Shown here one piece after another: positions 34,349 through 42,167 of a stretch of 42,167 bases of DNA. The position numbers were made by a program, and so were the translations under genes. Each line of letters starts with the position of its first letter. Positions within the stretch are counted from its first letter, which is position 1. Below the pieces are notes generated by a model. It had not been told where the DNA came from. It saw nothing but the letters and a program-made list of their open reading frames with translations, and did no database searches. Origin of the DNA: Candidatus Omnitrophota bacterium (GTDB lineage Bacteria > Omnitrophota > Gorgyraeia > Gygaellales > Profunditerraquicolaceae); contig JAOAET010000040.1 in NCBI GenBank assembly GCA_026416665.1, positions 1-42,167 on the forward strand, given 5' to 3'.

Positions 34349-34566
34349 ACTGAAATTACCTCTTTAACTTGTGGAACCTCTTGTTTTAAAAGTCGCTCGA
34401 CAGCAAATTTAAGGGTCATCTGGCTCATTGGGCAACAACCACAAGCACCAGTTAAACGCACTTTTACTATACCATCATCTGATACATCTATCAGCTCAAT
34501 ATCTCCACCTTCTGCTGCCAACATTTGCCTGACTTTCTCTAAGGCCTTTTCTATTGCTTCCCGCAT
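34345..34566 (-). CDS. NifU C-terminal-like (Nfu) Fe-S carrier
   Basis: The 73-residue stand-alone NifU_C domain has the cluster-binding CxxC at C42 and C45 within 'GACGCCPMSQMTLK', and 'VRQMLAAEGGDIELIDV' typical of the fold. Nfu proteins carry [4Fe-4S] clusters to apo-targets. Placed between DUF39 and the ferredoxin, it probably matures their clusters. SD AAAGGAG precedes ATG. Confidence 0.92.
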   Translation of the reverse strand: MREAIEKALEKVRQMLAAEGGDIELIDVSDDGIVKVRLTGACGCCPMSQMTLKFAVERLLKQEVPQVKEVISV

Positions 34567-34615
34567 AACTTTCTCCTTTAGGTTAAAAAATTATCTTTAT
34601 TGGCCAATTATGTAG

Positions 34616-35818
34616 TTAACTACACGGCCGTTCTCGTAGTAGTTTACAGGTATATCCAGATTCTACACCTGGTAATGGAGCTACTGGCTCAGTTAGAAAA
34701 AATTTACCTTGTCTTATCCAAGATTTTAACTCTTCAGCTATCTCTCTTGCTTTAGCATAGCTTGAAAGACCCCCTGTAGGGACCTTTTTACCCATAATCT
34801 CAATAAAACCGGATTTTAACTGGGCATAACTTACCTCTCCTAAAACCTTACCTGTTGCCTGTGGATAGTCTACACTATAATCCACAACTGGTGCAAATAT
34901 CTCTTCATCAGAAATAGCAGCATAACGCAAAACTTCTTCATCAAGAACAGGTATAGGCACACCTATGCCTACGGTTAAAGATACACCGTAACCAAGCATA
35001 CTGGTTCCCCTTAACCACTCTGCTTGCATCTGTTTTAAGTCACCAATTACTGCTAATGTCCCTGCCCCTCTACACGGAATCCCGTTTTCTTTACGTGGAG
35101 CAACGGGATTATGTTGAGTTCCGTGCCAAATAATATACCCTACACCACCGCCTAAGAATATACGGGTACCTATTCCAATTGTGCGATAAAAAGGGTCTTT
35201 TAACAAAGGTGACAGTTGTCCAGCTGAGCAGTAATTGGCATTACCTAAATTGGGCTTGAGCGCTCCCATATAGGTATAAATCATACGGTCAGAGAGATTA
35301 ACTGCTACATTATAGTTCTGATAAGCATTACGCATATTAAACAAAACCGCTTCATTCAGGTCCTTTATATTAATCCAAGTCTCAAGTCTTTTACGGGGAT
35401 AGCAATCTGTTCCATAAGTAGTAGCTTCCAATCGAATATCTTTTCCTGCGACCAACTCTTCAATCACATGTGCTCCACCATATTTAAATTCGCCTGGATA
35501 GACCTTGTTGCGAGGGTCATCATCAGGAAGCGCAGCAGCTCCCAAATAAATATCGACTGCTGCAAAAGCAGCATAGGCAGGCACATCATTTAGTTTACAA
35601 ATGCCACCACCTAATTTTATCTTTGGCTTGGAATGGCCAATGTTAAAGTAAGCACCTGATGAACACATTGGCCCGAAAGTCCCGGTAGTTACAACATCAA
35701 CCTCTTCAGTAGTTTTCTTTAGACCTTTTTTCTTTACAAGGTCAATAACCTCTTCTGCTGTGACTACAACTACCTCCTTTTGTTTTATCTTCTTATTTAT
35801 CTGAGCTATTGTGCGCAC
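34616..35818 (-). CDS. Homocysteine biosynthesis protein (DUF39, HcyA-like)
   Basis: The 400-residue protein has 'TTGTFGPMCSSGAYFNIGHSKP', 'KLGGGICKLNDVPAYAAFAAVDIYLGA', 'TYGTDCYPRK' and 'GTQHNP', typical of DUF39 and rich in conserved cysteines. Start GTG 35818 follows AAGGAG. Together with the NIL-ferredoxin it forms the reductive sulfurtransferase route from L-aspartate semialdehyde to homocysteine, first shown in Methanosarcina and Desulfovibrio. The cell thus may not need O-acetylhomoserine sulfhydrylation. No CBS domains are apparent at the C-terminus. Confidence 0.9.
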   Translation of the reverse strand: MRTIAQINKKIKQKEVVVVTAEEVIDLVKKKGLKKTTEEVDVVTTGTFGPMCSSGAYFNIGHSKPKIKLGGGICKLNDVPAYAAFAAVDIYLGAAALPDDDPRNKVYPGEFKYGGAHVIEELVAGKDIRLEATTYGTDCYPRKRLETWINIKDLNEAVLFNMRNAYQNYNVAVNLSDRMIYTYMGALKPNLGNANYCSAGQLSPLLKDPFYRTIGIGTRIFLGGGVGYIIWHGTQHNPVAPRKENGIPCRGAGTLAVIGDLKQMQAEWLRGTSMLGYGVSLTVGIGVPIPVLDEEVLRYAAISDEEIFAPVVDYSVDYPQATGKVLGEVSYAQLKSGFIEIMGKKVPTGGLSSYAKAREIAEELKSWIRQGKFFLTEPVAPLPGVESGYTCKLLRERPCS

Positions 35819-35879
35819 TTTAAAACTCCTTAGCTTGCTTTAAAACATATTTTATTTATTATAGCAAAGTTAACAAAAA

Positions 35880-36980
35880 TTATCCAAATAAATCTGTGGA
35901 AAGATAACGTTCGCCACTGTCACAGATAATGGTGACAATCATTTTTTTATAATTCTCTGGTCGCTGGGCAAGCTGTAAAGCTGCCCAGACATTTGCTCCC
36001 GAAGAAATTCCTGCCACAATACCCTCTTCTCTTGCTAAGCGCCGGGCCATATCCCGTGCCGCAATGTAATTAACTTTTACAATCTCATCTATCAAATTTT
36101 TCTCTAACAACGGTGGCACAAAACCAGCTCCTATACCTTGAATATTATGAGGATTTGCCTTGCCTCCAGATAAGACTGCTGATTCCTCTGGTTCAACTGC
36201 GATGATCTTTAGTGACGGCTTTTTCTTCTTGAGTGCTTGGGCAATACCAGTAATAGTGCCACCTGTTCCTACTCCTGCAACAACAATATCTACTCTGCCA
36301 CAGGTATCTTGCCAAATTTCTTTAGCAGTAGTTAAACGATGGATAGCAGGGTTTGCTGGATTAGTAAATTGACTTGGACAAAAAGAATTTTTTATTTTCT
36401 TTAACAGATGTTTTGCTTTTCTTACTGCTCCGTTCATTCCCTTTGCTGCATCTGTTAAAACTAACTGTGCTCCTAGTGCCTTCAACAGTTTCCTACGTTC
36501 TAAGGACATATTTTCTGGCATAGTTAAGATTACCCTTAACCCCTTTACCGCTGCTACAAAAGCAAGCGCTATACCAGTATTACCACTGGTTGCCTCAATA
36601 ATTACTGTATCTTTATTAATTAAACCTTGTCTTTGGGCATCTTCAATCATAGCTAAACCAATTCTATCTTTGACACTTGCCAGGGGATTAAAAAACTCTA
36701 ATTTAGCAACAATAGTTGCCTGGGAACCTCTGCCTATCTTAGAAAGATAAACAAGAGGGGTGTTACCTACCAATTCAGTAATATTTTTAGCTATATTAAG
36801 ACGAGGTTTAAGATACTCAGAAGATATAGCAAAACTCCTTCCTATCCTAATGGCTGGAATAGTGCCTTTTTTTATCTTTTTATATACAGCTATACGGCTC
36901 ATCCGCAGACGTCGGGCAACTTGCTGGATGCTTAAATAGATAGTTTTGTTTTTATTTTTAGCAAAATTTTTCTGCACCAT
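35880..36980 (-). CDS. Cysteine synthase fused to an N-terminal excisionase/MerR-like helix-turn-helix
   Basis: Residues about 14-58 are a DNA-binding module of the excisionase type ('[33 protein letters not shown]'). Residues about 65-366 are a full cysteine synthase: '[11 protein letters not shown]', PLP lysine K104 in '[11 protein letters not shown]', '[12 protein letters not shown]' and the PLP-phosphate loop 'VGTGGTITG'. It makes cysteine from O-acetylserine (or phosphoserine) and sulfide. The HTH suggests autoregulation, and a 14-bp palindrome lies 7 bases upstream of the ATG. The ATG has no clear SD. Fusion of these domains is unusual. Confidence 0.92.
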   Translation of the reverse strand: MVQKNFAKNKNKTIYLSIQQVARRLRMSRIAVYKKIKKGTIPAIRIGRSFAISSEYLKPRLNIAKNITELVGNTPLVYLSKIGRGSQATIVAKLEFFNPLASVKDRIGLAMIEDAQRQGLINKDTVIIEATSGNTGIALAFVAAVKGLRVILTMPENMSLERRKLLKALGAQLVLTDAAKGMNGAVRKAKHLLKKIKNSFCPSQFTNPANPAIHRLTTAKEIWQDTCGRVDIVVAGVGTGGTITGIAQALKKKKPSLKIIAVEPEESAVLSGGKANPHNIQGIGAGFVPPLLEKNLIDEIVKVNYIAARDMARRLAREEGIVAGISSGANVWAALQLAQRPENYKKMIVTIICDSGERYLSTDLFG

Positions 36981-36986
36981 CTTTAG

Positions 36987-37009
36987 TTAACAATTGTTAA
37001 TTTAACAAT
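36987..37009. promoter_or_regulatory. Palindromic operator candidate upstream of the HTH-cysteine synthase gene
   Basis: TTAACAATTGTTAA (36987-37000) is a perfect 14-bp palindrome. A third half-site TTAACAAT follows at 37002-37009, overlapping the -10 element. This is a likely binding site for the HTH encoded by the gene itself. Confidence 0.5.
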
Positions 37010-37033
37010 AACACGCCTTAAAGTAAATTGCAA
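37005..37033 (-). promoter_or_regulatory. Promoter of the HTH-cysteine synthase operon
   Basis: TTGCAA (37033-37028), 17 bases, TATTGT (37010-37005) on the minus strand. The initiation site would fall inside the palindrome at 36987-37000. Confidence 0.5.
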
Positions 37034-37057
37034 GTTCTTTTTAAAATAAATAATTTT

Positions 37058-38113
37058 TTACCTAGCAGAATCAATAATACCACCACCAATTACTATGTTA
37101 TTAAGGTAAAATACAGCAGACTGTCCTGGAGTAACAGCAAACTGCTGTTGAACAAAAACTACACGCACTGCTTTCTTTAGAGGATACACCCACGCCGGTG
37201 AAATTGGTGAGCCATAACGAATACGCACACCCAAATATGCAGGTTCGTTTAGTTGTCCTGAAGGATATGCTAAATTACGCACAAGCATTTTTTTACTAAA
37301 TAAATTTTCTCTGGCGCTTACTATAAGAGTGTTTTTTTGTGCATCAATTTTTTTTACATAGACCGGAAAACCACAAGAAACACCCAGTCTATTACGTTGA
37401 CCAATGGTGTAAAAAGCAATACCTTGATGCCTTCCTAAAATTTTTCCTTTAGTATCTACAATAAGACCTGGTTTACCTAGACCATCAACATAATTTTTTA
37501 AAAAGTCCTGATAACTGTTTGGTATAAAACAAATCTCTTGACTGTCTTTTTTCTGAGCAACTGGCAAACGTAACTGAGAAGCTAACCGCCGCACTCTTTG
37601 CTTGGATAACTGTCCAAGTGGGAAAATAATTTTTGACAACTTATCTTGACTTAAACGATAGAGAAAATATGACTGGTCTTTTCGGTAATCAGTAGCTGTT
37701 GCCAGATAGAACCTGCCAGATTTCTTAATAATACGGGCATAATGGCCTGTCGCAATATAATCTGCTTTATTTTTTTTAGCTAATTTAAACAATAAAGCAA
37801 ATTTAATACGCTCATTACAGAGCACACAGGGATTAGGTGTTCGTCCACGGCTATACTCAGAAACAAAATTGTGAATAACAATTTTTTGCATTTGGTTAGT
37901 TACATCTGTTACTGTATGTGCTATCTTAAGCCTCTTGGCTACTTCTACCGCATCACCTACTGCCTGGTCATTAGAATAAATACTGCCTTTTTTTGTAGTA
38001 AAACAAAACCGCATGGTAAGCGCTTCTACTTCAAAACCCGCTTTGCAGAGAAGATAAGCACTAACTGCTGAGTCTACTCCTCCACTAAGTGCAATTAAAA
38101 CTTTTTTTCTCAT
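37058..38113 (-). CDS. mnmA: tRNA-specific 2-thiouridylase MnmA
   Basis: The 351-residue enzyme has the PP-loop 'VLIALSGGVDSAVSAYLL', the first catalytic Cys in 'NPCVLCNERIKF' and the second in 'SQEICFIPN'. 'DYIATGHYARI' and 'GQRNRLGVSCGFPVYV' are also typical. It thiolates U34 of Lys/Glu/Gln tRNAs using persulfide sulfur. Placement next to the cysteine/homocysteine genes makes this a sulfur-handling region. ATG directly abuts the thiE stop. Confidence 0.96.
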   Translation of the reverse strand: MRKKVLIALSGGVDSAVSAYLLCKAGFEVEALTMRFCFTTKKGSIYSNDQAVGDAVEVAKRLKIAHTVTDVTNQMQKIVIHNFVSEYSRGRTPNPCVLCNERIKFALLFKLAKKNKADYIATGHYARIIKKSGRFYLATATDYRKDQSYFLYRLSQDKLSKIIFPLGQLSKQRVRRLASQLRLPVAQKKDSQEICFIPNSYQDFLKNYVDGLGKPGLIVDTKGKILGRHQGIAFYTIGQRNRLGVSCGFPVYVKKIDAQKNTLIVSARENLFSKKMLVRNLAYPSGQLNEPAYLGVRIRYGSPISPAWVYPLKKAVRVVFVQQQFAVTPGQSAVFYLNNIVIGGGIIDSAR

Positions 38114-38731
38114 TTATCTTTTTTTAAAATTAAAAAGTTTTTGAAATTTCAAAATCTCTGCTAAGACATCTTTCTTGGTTATTACTGCTGAGATTGCACA
38201 TAAGGCATCAGCACCCGCCTTTACTACTTGTTTGGCATTTGAAAGATTAATCCCACCAATAGCTACTACCGGAATATCTACTGCCTGTTTTACCTTTTTA
38301 ATTAAATCTATTCCACAAGGTCTTTTTGCATCGGATTTTGTCTTGGTAGCAAATATAGGACCTACTGAAATGTAATCTGCACCATCTGACTGAGCCTTCT
38401 TAGCTTCTTCTACAGAATGAACACTTATTCCTATAATCATTTTTTTCGGAGCAATTCTACGAGCAACCAAACAAGGTAAATCCTCTTGCCCTAAGTGAAC
38501 ACCGTCGGCTTTCACTGCTAAGGCAAGGTCAAGTCGGTCATTAACAATAAATATCGTTTTTCCTTTACACATAGAACGTAACTTAAGCGCCTGAATGTAT
38601 TGAATTGATAACGGTGTCTCTTTACTGCGATACTGCACTGCACAAACCCCTGCACGTAAGGCACATTCAACATCATAGAATATACCATGAACTGACAATA
38701 AAGAGTTAGTTATAAAATAATATCCTTGCAT
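38114..38731 (-). CDS. thiE: Thiamine-phosphate synthase
   Basis: The 205-residue TIM barrel has 'VCAVQYRSKE', 'IFIVNDRLDLALAVKADGVHLGQEDLP', 'GISVHSVEEAKKAQSDGADYISVGPIF.T.TK' and 'VVAIGGINLSNAKQVVKAGADALCAISAV'. It joins HMP-PP and THZ-P into thiamine phosphate. No other thiamine gene or THI-box is seen nearby. It is upstream of mnmA with no gap. Confidence 0.94.
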   Translation of the reverse strand: MQGYYFITNSLLSVHGIFYDVECALRAGVCAVQYRSKETPLSIQYIQALKLRSMCKGKTIFIVNDRLDLALAVKADGVHLGQEDLPCLVARRIAPKKMIIGISVHSVEEAKKAQSDGADYISVGPIFATKTKSDAKRPCGIDLIKKVKQAVDIPVVAIGGINLSNAKQVVKAGADALCAISAVITKKDVLAEILKFQKLFNFKKR

Positions 38732-38782
38732 TGGGAAGAATTGTTTTTACTTAATTTAATCAAGACAAACTCAAAATTAAGA

Positions 38783-39385
38783 TTATATATTACCAGACTT
38801 CTCCTTATGAGTAAAAACACGGCCTATTTCTTTTTTAAAGATATAAACTATCCATACAACAACCAATAAAAATAACACCAACAAAGTCAATATAGGAAAT
38901 CTCTTAAAACCTTCCTTGCCCACTAAACAAGCAGTCAAGACAATAAGCCCAGCTATCACCATTCCCATTGTTACTGCTAAAAAGGCATACCAAAACCGAA
39001 GACGAAAAATACTTGCTGCCAGACAACCTGTCCAAGCACCGGTCATAGGTAAAGGCACAGCTACAAAAAGTAATAACCCTAATGTCTCGTATTTCTGAAT
39101 AATCTCTGCTCTCTGCTTGGTCTGAGAGTAAAATCTATTTATCCAATTTTCCCATCTTTTAAAACGAAGTAATGCATCTGATAGGGGTCTAAAACCGATT
39201 AAAAGAGGCACAATAGGAATAAAATTACCTGCTACAGATAACAGAAACGCCTTCTGTGGCGAGAAACCTAAAGCCAATCCTAGTGGGATTGCGCCTCGTA
39301 ACTCTGAAACCGGCAAAGCTGCCATAAATACCACTAACCACTCAGCTGGCAACTTATCAACCCATTGACGTATTAATTCTATCAT
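38783..39385 (-). CDS. COG2426-type small membrane protein ('small multidrug export' family)
   Basis: The 200-residue protein has about five hydrophobic helices and begins 'MIELIRQWVDKLPAEWLVVFMAALPVSELRGAIPLGLALG', the conserved start of the Sm_multidrug_ex family, with 'AGNFIPIVPLLIGF' and 'VAVPLPMTGAWTGCLAA' following. The export role in the family name is not well tested. It sits downstream of the hppA terminator. Confidence 0.85.
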   Translation of the reverse strand: MIELIRQWVDKLPAEWLVVFMAALPVSELRGAIPLGLALGFSPQKAFLLSVAGNFIPIVPLLIGFRPLSDALLRFKRWENWINRFYSQTKQRAEIIQKYETLGLLLFVAVPLPMTGAWTGCLAASIFRLRFWYAFLAVTMGMVIAGLIVLTACLVGKEGFKRFPILTLLVLFLLVVVWIVYIFKKEIGRVFTHKEKSGNI

Positions 39386-39429
39386 ATCTTTTCTCTTTAT
39401 TATATCATTAATGTGCTAATTAATGGGCT

Positions 39430-39480
39430 ATAAAATAAAAACGGCAGGGTAAAAGTAAAGCCATTTTTGCCCTGCCGCTT
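39430..39480 (-). terminator. Intrinsic terminator of hppA
   Basis: An 8-bp stem CGGCAGGG / CCCTGCCG (39477-39470 with 39449-39442) and TTTTTATTTTAT on the minus strand, 15 bases after the hppA stop. The other strand also ends in a short T-run. Confidence 0.85.
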
Positions 39481-39494
39481 TTATGGGTAATAAA

Positions 39495-41594
39495 TTATTT
39501 AAAGAAGGAGTTTCTCACAATAAAAGCAGCAAACACAATAGAAACCATGGACATAAGCTTAATAAGAATATTAAGTGAAGGACCTGAGGTATCTTTAAAA
39601 GGATCACCTACTGTATCTCCAACTACACCTGCTTTATGTGCAGGGGACCCTTTTCCACCGTGATGGCCCTCTTCAATATATTTCTTAGCATTATCCCAAG
39701 CCCCCCCTGCATTAGCCATCATAATCGCTAAAACAAACCCTGAGACCAAAGCCCCTGCTAAAAGTCCTGCCTCTGCCTCTACCCCAACAAAAATACCCAC
39801 TAAAAGTGGCACGATAATTGCAGTTAATGCCGGAGCAACCATTTCTTTTTGTGCTGCAGCGGTTGCAATAGTTACAGCTCTGGCATAATCTGGCTTTGCT
39901 TTCCCTTCCATAAGACCAATTATCTCCTTAAACTGTCTACGCACCTCTATAACAATTTTCCCTGCAGCTCGACCTACTGCACGCATAGTTAAGGAACAGA
40001 AGAAAAAAGGAAGCATTGCGCCAATGAATAATCCAACTAACACATTAGGATTCATTAAACTCATCACAATATTCTTGCCTGAAATTAAAAGTATTTGTTC
40101 TCTATATGCAGCAATTAGCGCCAAAGCAGTTAAAGCAGCAGAACCAATAGCAAAACCTTTTCCTGTAGCAGCTGTGGTGTTACCTAATGCATCTAAAGCA
40201 TCTGTTCGTTTACGCACCTCACCAGGCAAATGAGACATTTCTGCATTACCACCAGCATTATCTGCAACTGGCCCATAAGCATCCGTAGCCAAAGTAATCC
40301 CTAAGGTTGAAAGCATACCTACAGCAGAAATAGCTATGCCATATAACCCTGCGTTTACATCTTGTGCACCACCAGAGAGATAATAACTTGCCAGAATAGC
40401 TATCCCCACAACTACTACTGGTAAGCCTGTGGACATCATTCCTACTGCCAAGCCCTCAATAATAACGGTAGCAGGGCCGGTTATGGCTGAGTCAGCTATT
40501 CCTCTAGTAGGCTTAAATCCACTTGAAGTATAATATTCGGTTAAAACTCCAATGCAGACCCCTGCAATTAAACCAGCTAAAACTGACCAATAAACTCCCA
40601 TATGGTCAGGCATCACGAACTTAATCAGAAAATAGGAAATAACCGCTACTAAAATAGCACTTGTAAATACTCCTTTGCGTAAAGCTACCAATAAAACCTT
40701 TTGTGAGGCCTCTTCTTTACTTCGAACAAAAAATGTTCCAATAATTGAAGCTATCACACCCACTGCTGCCATTACCATAGGAACAGTTACTCCTTGGATA
40801 CCTAAACCTGCTGCCACGCCTAAAGCAGAGGTGGCTACAATTGAACCTACATAAGATTCATACAAGTCTGCTCCCATTCCAGCAACATCACCAACATTAT
40901 CACCAACATTGTCGGCAATAACCGCAGGATTACGCGGGTCATCTTCAGGAATTCCTGCCTCTAATTTTCCAACAAGGTCAGCACCAACATCCGCTGCCTT
41001 AGTAAAAATACCACCCCCTACCCTAGCAAACAGTGCCATAGAAGAAGCACCCATTCCAAAACAAAGCATAGTTGAAGTAATTGCTCCTATCTTGTCAGTT
41101 CCTGCGGGGGTCGGATTTACAGAATAAAACCAATTAAGGAAATAATACCAGATACTTAAATCCAATAGTCCCAACCCTACTACTGTTAACCCCATCACTG
41201 CACCACTTGAGAATGCAACACGCAAAGCAGAGTTTAAACTCTTTATTGCTGCAGCTGCTGTGCGATTAGATGATTGGGTAGCAATGGTCATTCCAATAAA
41301 CCCTGATAGACCTGAAAAGAAACCACCGGTTAAAAAAGCAAAAGGAACAAATATTACCAGGTAACCTTTTATAGCCAAATATAGAAGCACAACAAACATT
41401 ACGGCAAAAAATACTGCCACACCAGTATATTGCCGTTTAAGATACGCCCAGGCACCAATACGCACAGCCTGGGCAATTTCTTTCATCTTTTCATTCCCTT
41501 CATCTTTTTTAAGGATACTTAAGGCAAGATACAAAGCAAACCCTAAAGCAAGGATTGCTCCTACTGGTGCAAGTAACAAAAGATCGGCGTTCAT
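39495..41594 (-). CDS. hppA: Membrane-bound ion-pumping pyrophosphatase, K+-dependent type
   Basis: The 699-residue protein has about 16 membrane helices. PPi/Mg-binding motifs are '[36 protein letters not shown]' and '[17 protein letters not shown]', and the C-terminal '[28 protein letters not shown]'. The '[16 protein letters not shown]' segment has Ala where K+-independent enzymes have Lys, so potassium dependence is expected. Whether H+ or Na+ is pumped cannot be settled by eye. It couples pyrophosphate hydrolysis to an ion gradient, useful in energy-limited anaerobes. SD AAGGAGG is strong. Confidence 0.95.
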   Translation of the reverse strand: MNADLLLLAPVGAILALGFALYLALSILKKDEGNEKMKEIAQAVRIGAWAYLKRQYTGVAVFFAVMFVVLLYLAIKGYLVIFVPFAFLTGGFFSGLSGFIGMTIATQSSNRTAAAAIKSLNSALRVAFSSGAVMGLTVVGLGLLDLSIWYYFLNWFYSVNPTPAGTDKIGAITSTMLCFGMGASSMALFARVGGGIFTKAADVGADLVGKLEAGIPEDDPRNPAVIADNVGDNVGDVAGMGADLYESYVGSIVATSALGVAAGLGIQGVTVPMVMAAVGVIASIIGTFFVRSKEEASQKVLLVALRKGVFTSAILVAVISYFLIKFVMPDHMGVYWSVLAGLIAGVCIGVLTEYYTSSGFKPTRGIADSAITGPATVIIEGLAVGMMSTGLPVVVVGIAILASYYLSGGAQDVNAGLYGIAISAVGMLSTLGITLATDAYGPVADNAGGNAEMSHLPGEVRKRTDALDALGNTTAATGKGFAIGSAALTALALIAAYREQILLISGKNIVMSLMNPNVLVGLFIGAMLPFFFCSLTMRAVGRAAGKIVIEVRRQFKEIIGLMEGKAKPDYARAVTIATAAAQKEMVAPALTAIIVPLLVGIFVGVEAEAGLLAGALVSGFVLAIMMANAGGAWDNAKKYIEEGHHGGKGSPAHKAGVVGDTVGDPFKDTSGPSLNILIKLMSMVSIVFAAFIVRNSFFK

Positions 41595-41640
41595 CTTAAA
41601 ACCTCCTTATTATTTAATAATCTGTAAATAAATTAGCACA

Positions 41641-41669
41641 AGAGTAACATAAAATTTGTTAATCGTCAA
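41641..41669 (-). promoter_or_regulatory. Possible promoter of hppA
   Basis: TTGACG (41669-41664), 17 bases, TACTCT (41646-41641) on the minus strand. The -35 is good, the -10 weak. Confidence 0.4.
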
Positions 41670-41883
41670 CAGAAAAATCTTAAAAGTAGTGTTAAGAAAA
41701 TTGTTCGCTTTAGAAATTATTAGAAAAGTAACTTGTGTGTAGGCACAACTTTCGGTTGTGGTATCTTACAACTTTTAATCTCTTTTACTTTTATTCTGCT
41801 GGGTGGAATTAGTTATTATGCTAAGAAGGTGGTTTAATTAAATAAGTTCAATGTCAGAAAGTAGAAACAGATTTAAACTCAGC
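41670..41883 (+). promoter_or_regulatory. Candidate CRISPR leader
   Basis: This AT-rich stretch of about 210 bases lies between the hppA promoter and the first repeat. The repeat orientation (3' end ATGAAAC) puts it on the leader side. It contains a small hairpin CACAAC/GTTGTG (about 41753-41769). I see no cas gene in it. Confidence 0.4.
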
Positions 41884-42167
41884 CTTTATATCCCACATGG
41901 TTCAGATGAAACTATTGCTGAGACTTGATATAAACCGATACATCCTTTCTTTATATCCCACATGGTTCAGATGAAACACCATTTTCAAAAGTAGAAATCA
42001 ATGTTTTATACTGCTTTATATCCCACATGGTTGAGATGAAACTATAAAATCACGATAAATGCCTTCTCTGTTAAAATACTTTATATCCCACATGGTTCAG
42101 ATGAAACAGGTCAAAGCCCTTTCTCTTAAGGTAAGTCTCATCCCTTTATATCCCACATGGTTCAGAT
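41884..42167 (+). CRISPR. CRISPR array, at least five repeats, continuing beyond the window
   Basis: A 29-bp repeat (CTTTATATCCCACATGGTTC followed by AGATGAAAC) starts at 41884, 41949, 42014, 42079 and 42144, the last cut by the window end. The period is exactly 65, so all four complete spacers are 36 nt and they differ from one another. The third repeat has one substitution (GGTTGAG for GGTTCAG). The ATGAAAC 3' end suggests a type I or III system with crRNA read left to right. No cas genes are in the window, so the type is undetermined. Confidence 0.97.

Noticed and set aside
36160-36372. Plus-strand 70-codon frame within the cysteine synthase gene
   Set aside because: Antisense shadow of conserved PLP-enzyme coding sequence.
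41733-41837. 34-codon hydrophobic frame (TTG start) between hppA and the CRISPR array
   Set aside because: It looks like a small membrane helix ('ILQLLISFTFILLGGISYYAKK') but has no SD, a rare start and lies where a leader is expected. Not enough to call a gene.

Overview
The window is 42 kb of AT-rich (roughly 40% GC) bacterial chromosome, densely packed and almost entirely coded on the minus strand. Lipoprotein signal peptides imply a Gram-negative-type envelope. The gene set (PurL with PurS-like N-terminal modules, NIL-ferredoxin plus DUF39 homocysteine synthesis, MetS-type transporter subunit, DUF3568-like lipoprotein, membrane pyrophosphatase) fits an anaerobic, uncultured lineage. Omnitrophota is my best guess, from the general look of the genes only; no marker gene here settles it.

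Layout, left to right (most transcription runs right to left). 1-7.3 kb: a cut-off GAF-like protein, a CheC-type phosphatase broken by a frameshift, a tRNA nucleotidyltransferase-type HD protein, a phosphoesterase, a DUF151 nuclease, nrdR, dCMP deaminase, glyA, rpiB and a TsaC-LMW phosphatase fusion. The last part resembles the Bacillus ywlC-ywlE-rpiB-glyA neighbourhood. 7.4-18.4 kb: a purine operon, purB-purL-LOG-purQ-purF-purF2-purM-purD, with a promoter in front of purB. Divergent from it are a cold-shock gene with an attenuator-like leader and a DsbA-like protein. 19.9 kb: tRNA-Phe without encoded CCA. 20-25.4 kb: an NSS transporter with its tiny subunit and a lipoprotein, then NnrE, a lipoprotein and a cNMP/ATPase/patatin protein. 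25.4-26.9 kb: a GH1 glycosidase preceded by a structured RNA. 26.9-34 kb: housekeeping genes (yqeY, pfkB-like, uppP, rluA-like, nadA, birA) and a PilZ protein. 34-38.7 kb: a sulfur cluster (NIL-ferredoxin, Nfu, DUF39 homocysteine protein, HTH-CysK fusion, mnmA) followed by thiE. 38.8-41.6 kb: two membrane proteins, the second a pyrophosphatase. 41.9 kb to the end: the beginning of a CRISPR array that runs off the window.

The most unusual item is the stand-alone structured RNA at about 26603-26880 on the minus strand. It has its own near-consensus promoter and an intrinsic terminator, and it carries the ordered sequence blocks of a class I cyclic-di-GMP (GEMM) aptamer interrupted by large structured insertions. 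A PilZ (c-di-GMP receptor) protein lies 6.5 kb away. Other notable items are a possible -1 frameshift in CheC, a second PurF with Ser in place of the catalytic Cys, an HTH-cysteine synthase fusion whose promoter carries a 14-bp palindrome, and a cold-shock leader with a short ORF overlapping a terminator.
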